NCBI GenBank assembly: GCA_016801845.1
Contig: CM028927.1
Location: 11,248,001 to 11,312,000 of the forward strand
Source of the DNA: Polydactylus sextarius
Lineage: Eukaryota; Chordata; Actinopteri; Polynemidae
Direction of reading: 5' to 3'
DNA length: 64,000 bases
The position numbers and the translations under genes were made by a program. The notes under the pieces are model-generated. The model searched no databases. It saw only the letters and a program-made list of their open reading frames with translations, and was not told where the DNA came from. Below, in pieces: positions 62,295 through 64,000 of this stretch (the first letter of the stretch is position 1; each line of letters begins with the position of its first letter).

Positions 62295-64000
62295 TTATTG
62301 TTTTTTTAAATATAATATTATAATGTTGCATGTTGTTTTTGTTAAGCAACACCTATCGAACCTATTAAAAAACTTGTTACTACTTTACAATGTTGTCAAT
62401 TTTTATCAGTTTTGATAATAACCTTAATAGCAGGTATTTTACAATGCATGTAGCCCATTTTTTATTATCAGGTTTTCACTGATGTGCAGCCGATTTGTGT
62501 TTCTTCAGGCTAAAAAAAATATATATGCTTTTGTGTTTGTTTTTTTTTTTTTTCTTGTTACAAATGAAGTGCTTTAAGCTTTTAGACAATTTTGGTGTGA
62601 ATACATTTTTGGAAAAAAAAAAGTTCTGTCTCCAGCAGGAGCAAACAATGTTTCAATACACATAGACAAGATGCTATCAGTGCTGGGTAGGATTTCCCTG
62701 AACAGTACCACTGCGTTGGAACAAATGACCTTGTATAGCAACAGGGTGCTGTCTTGCTGTGGTACACAAATTGCCAAGGCTCAATCAGAGCCACCATGGT
62801 TTCCCTTTAGTTATTGAGCTATTTTATTGAGCTCCTCCTGCAAGAAACACAATACCCAGAAAGAAACTCATTTCAGATAAGCTATTAAACTCTCCTTGCT
62901 GTATGATTTTTATCAGGCAATCAATAGTGCCTAATAGCATCTGTCAGTGACTGTTCACATTCACCATGTTCTTTTAACCCTGCAATTAAATTATTATTAA
63001 GTTATTCAATTAACTGTGAAATGTGAGAGTGCTTTCTATTGAAATGTCAGTTGACGTTCACATGGCAAAACACTGATGGAGATTAGATGGTTACTAAAGC
63101 TGAAGATGTTGTTGCACACTTTGGGGGGGTGCAAAACAGGCCTTGTCACCTCTGCTGCACTGGAGCTAAGTAGCCTTTGAGTTTCTATCAAGGCAAAGGA
63201 ATGATTCTGCATGTTAATTCACATGGAATAAAGACTTATTTTTTGCATGAAATACTTGATCCGAATGTTCAGATCCGCTGAATGAAAACAACAACAGTCA
63301 AATGAGATTGGAAAGCTCCACAGAAGATGAAATTGTGACAAGTCAGAGTATTACTCAACACAGCTGTTCCCAGACGAGCTGCTGTGTTTGATCAAGCGTC
63401 TCTGTCTTGGTCACGTCACTCTGAAGAAACAATAAAAGTACACAAACACACCTGGAACTAATTCTTGGATTCAAATATATCCAACATGAATCCGAGGGAA
63501 GCTGCACTTGTGAGGCTCTTTTTGGATGTTTCCTCTCTTCATGGCAGCTGCACTTTCCACTGGATTGGCCAATTTGGTGAGGAAAGCTCTGTGTCTGGAT
63601 CAGCCCCACCTCACAAAAGAATAGACAAAAGAAAAAGGTGCCAGGTGTGTGCCACAAAAAATGCAAAGATCAGCTTAATCTGTCACAGAAGAGTTCATTT
63701 GCAGGGCACATGCCAATGCCGAGAGATAGTCGAAATCAACTGAAATTGCTTCAGAAAACAATTTTCTTCCAAAGTAACACTTTATTTAGAGACTGGTTTT
63801 GTGTTTTTTGTCCTCGTAGTTAATACTTAGTAGTTTAAAATAGTTAATATATTTATTTTTTGCTCATGATTGTGATCAGACATACTAAACAAACCATATG
63901 GTTTAACATGATCATCGTGGCTTAAAGATTCAAGTTAGATGATCATGGTCTTAACATTTTTTATGTATCCAGAAACATGACTGACTGGAAATATCTATTA
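62295..64000 (+). other. csmd3: Start of the intron after the CUB exon
   Basis: AT-rich sequence without a recognisable continuation of the CUB domain. It contains a T run at 62539-62553 and the transposase-like fragment at 63.5-63.7 kb. The acceptor of this intron lies beyond the window. Confidence 0.75.
63540..63735 (+). pseudogene. Possible piggyBac-type transposase C-terminal relic
   Basis: In one frame 63624-63695 reads DKRKRCQVCATKNAKISLIC, like the start of the Cys-rich zinc-binding tail of piggyBac-family transposases (basic stretch, CxxC, then a further Cys about twelve residues on). The next expected block appears in a different frame as FICRAHA (63690-63710), implying an indel. 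Stops follow at once. No DDD catalytic core, TTAA target site or terminal inverted repeat was found nearby, so this would be only a broken remnant of the last exon region. It may also be chance; a profile search would decide. Confidence 0.35.

Overview
The window reads as a stretch of teleost-fish nuclear genome: AT-rich, poor in CpG, full of long (CA/TG)n, (GA)n and (TA)n microsatellites, long poly-T runs and decayed tRNA-headed SINE-type repeats of the kind common in ray-finned fishes. There is no prokaryotic gene organisation. Almost every open frame is a chance frame or a translation of low-complexity DNA (runs of Leu-Ser, Cys-Val or His-Thr).

One protein-coding exon is clearly supported. 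It lies at 62066-62288 on the + strand, bounded by a consensus acceptor (pyrimidine tract then AG) and donor (GTAGGG). It encodes the first two thirds of a CUB domain whose sequence, as far as I can recall the family, matches the first CUB domain of CSMD3 (CUB and Sushi multiple domains 3), a very large single-pass membrane protein of neurons. In vertebrate CSMD3 this segment directly follows the signal-peptide exon, so the 62 kb to its left is most simply the very long first intron and the 1.7 kb to its right the start of the next intron. No signal-peptide exon, CpG island or promoter was recognised.

Layout: 1-19 kb is mostly unique intron with a SINE fragment at 1.9 kb, CA-rich patches and a second SINE at 18.9-19.0 kb. 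19-30 kb holds pyrimidine tracts, a microsatellite cluster (22.2-22.7 kb), a well-preserved minus-strand SINE (23.4-23.6 kb), two inverted repeat fragments (24.2 and 24.9 kb), a small CpG-dense patch (25.2 kb) and a local direct repeat (29 kb). 30-45 kb contains a pyrimidine block followed by a purine block (30.6-31.2 kb), an uninterrupted (TG)73 array (32.9 kb), three perfect or near-perfect hairpins (34.4, 37.9 and 43.0 kb), and a cluster of TTAATTAA octamers (40.2 kb). 45-59 kb is mostly unremarkable intron apart from a dense microsatellite cluster at 57.2-57.7 kb, including a 94-bp alternating purine-pyrimidine run. 59.5-61.4 kb is crowded with degenerate repeats just before the exon. A possible piggyBac-type transposase relic lies downstream at 63.5-63.7 kb.

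I saw no convincing undescribed gene system. The points most worth following up are the hairpins, the Z-DNA-prone arrays, the homeodomain-like octamer cluster and several unique stretches that could be conserved enhancers inside this neural gene. Family assignments rest on recognition by eye; no database search was run.
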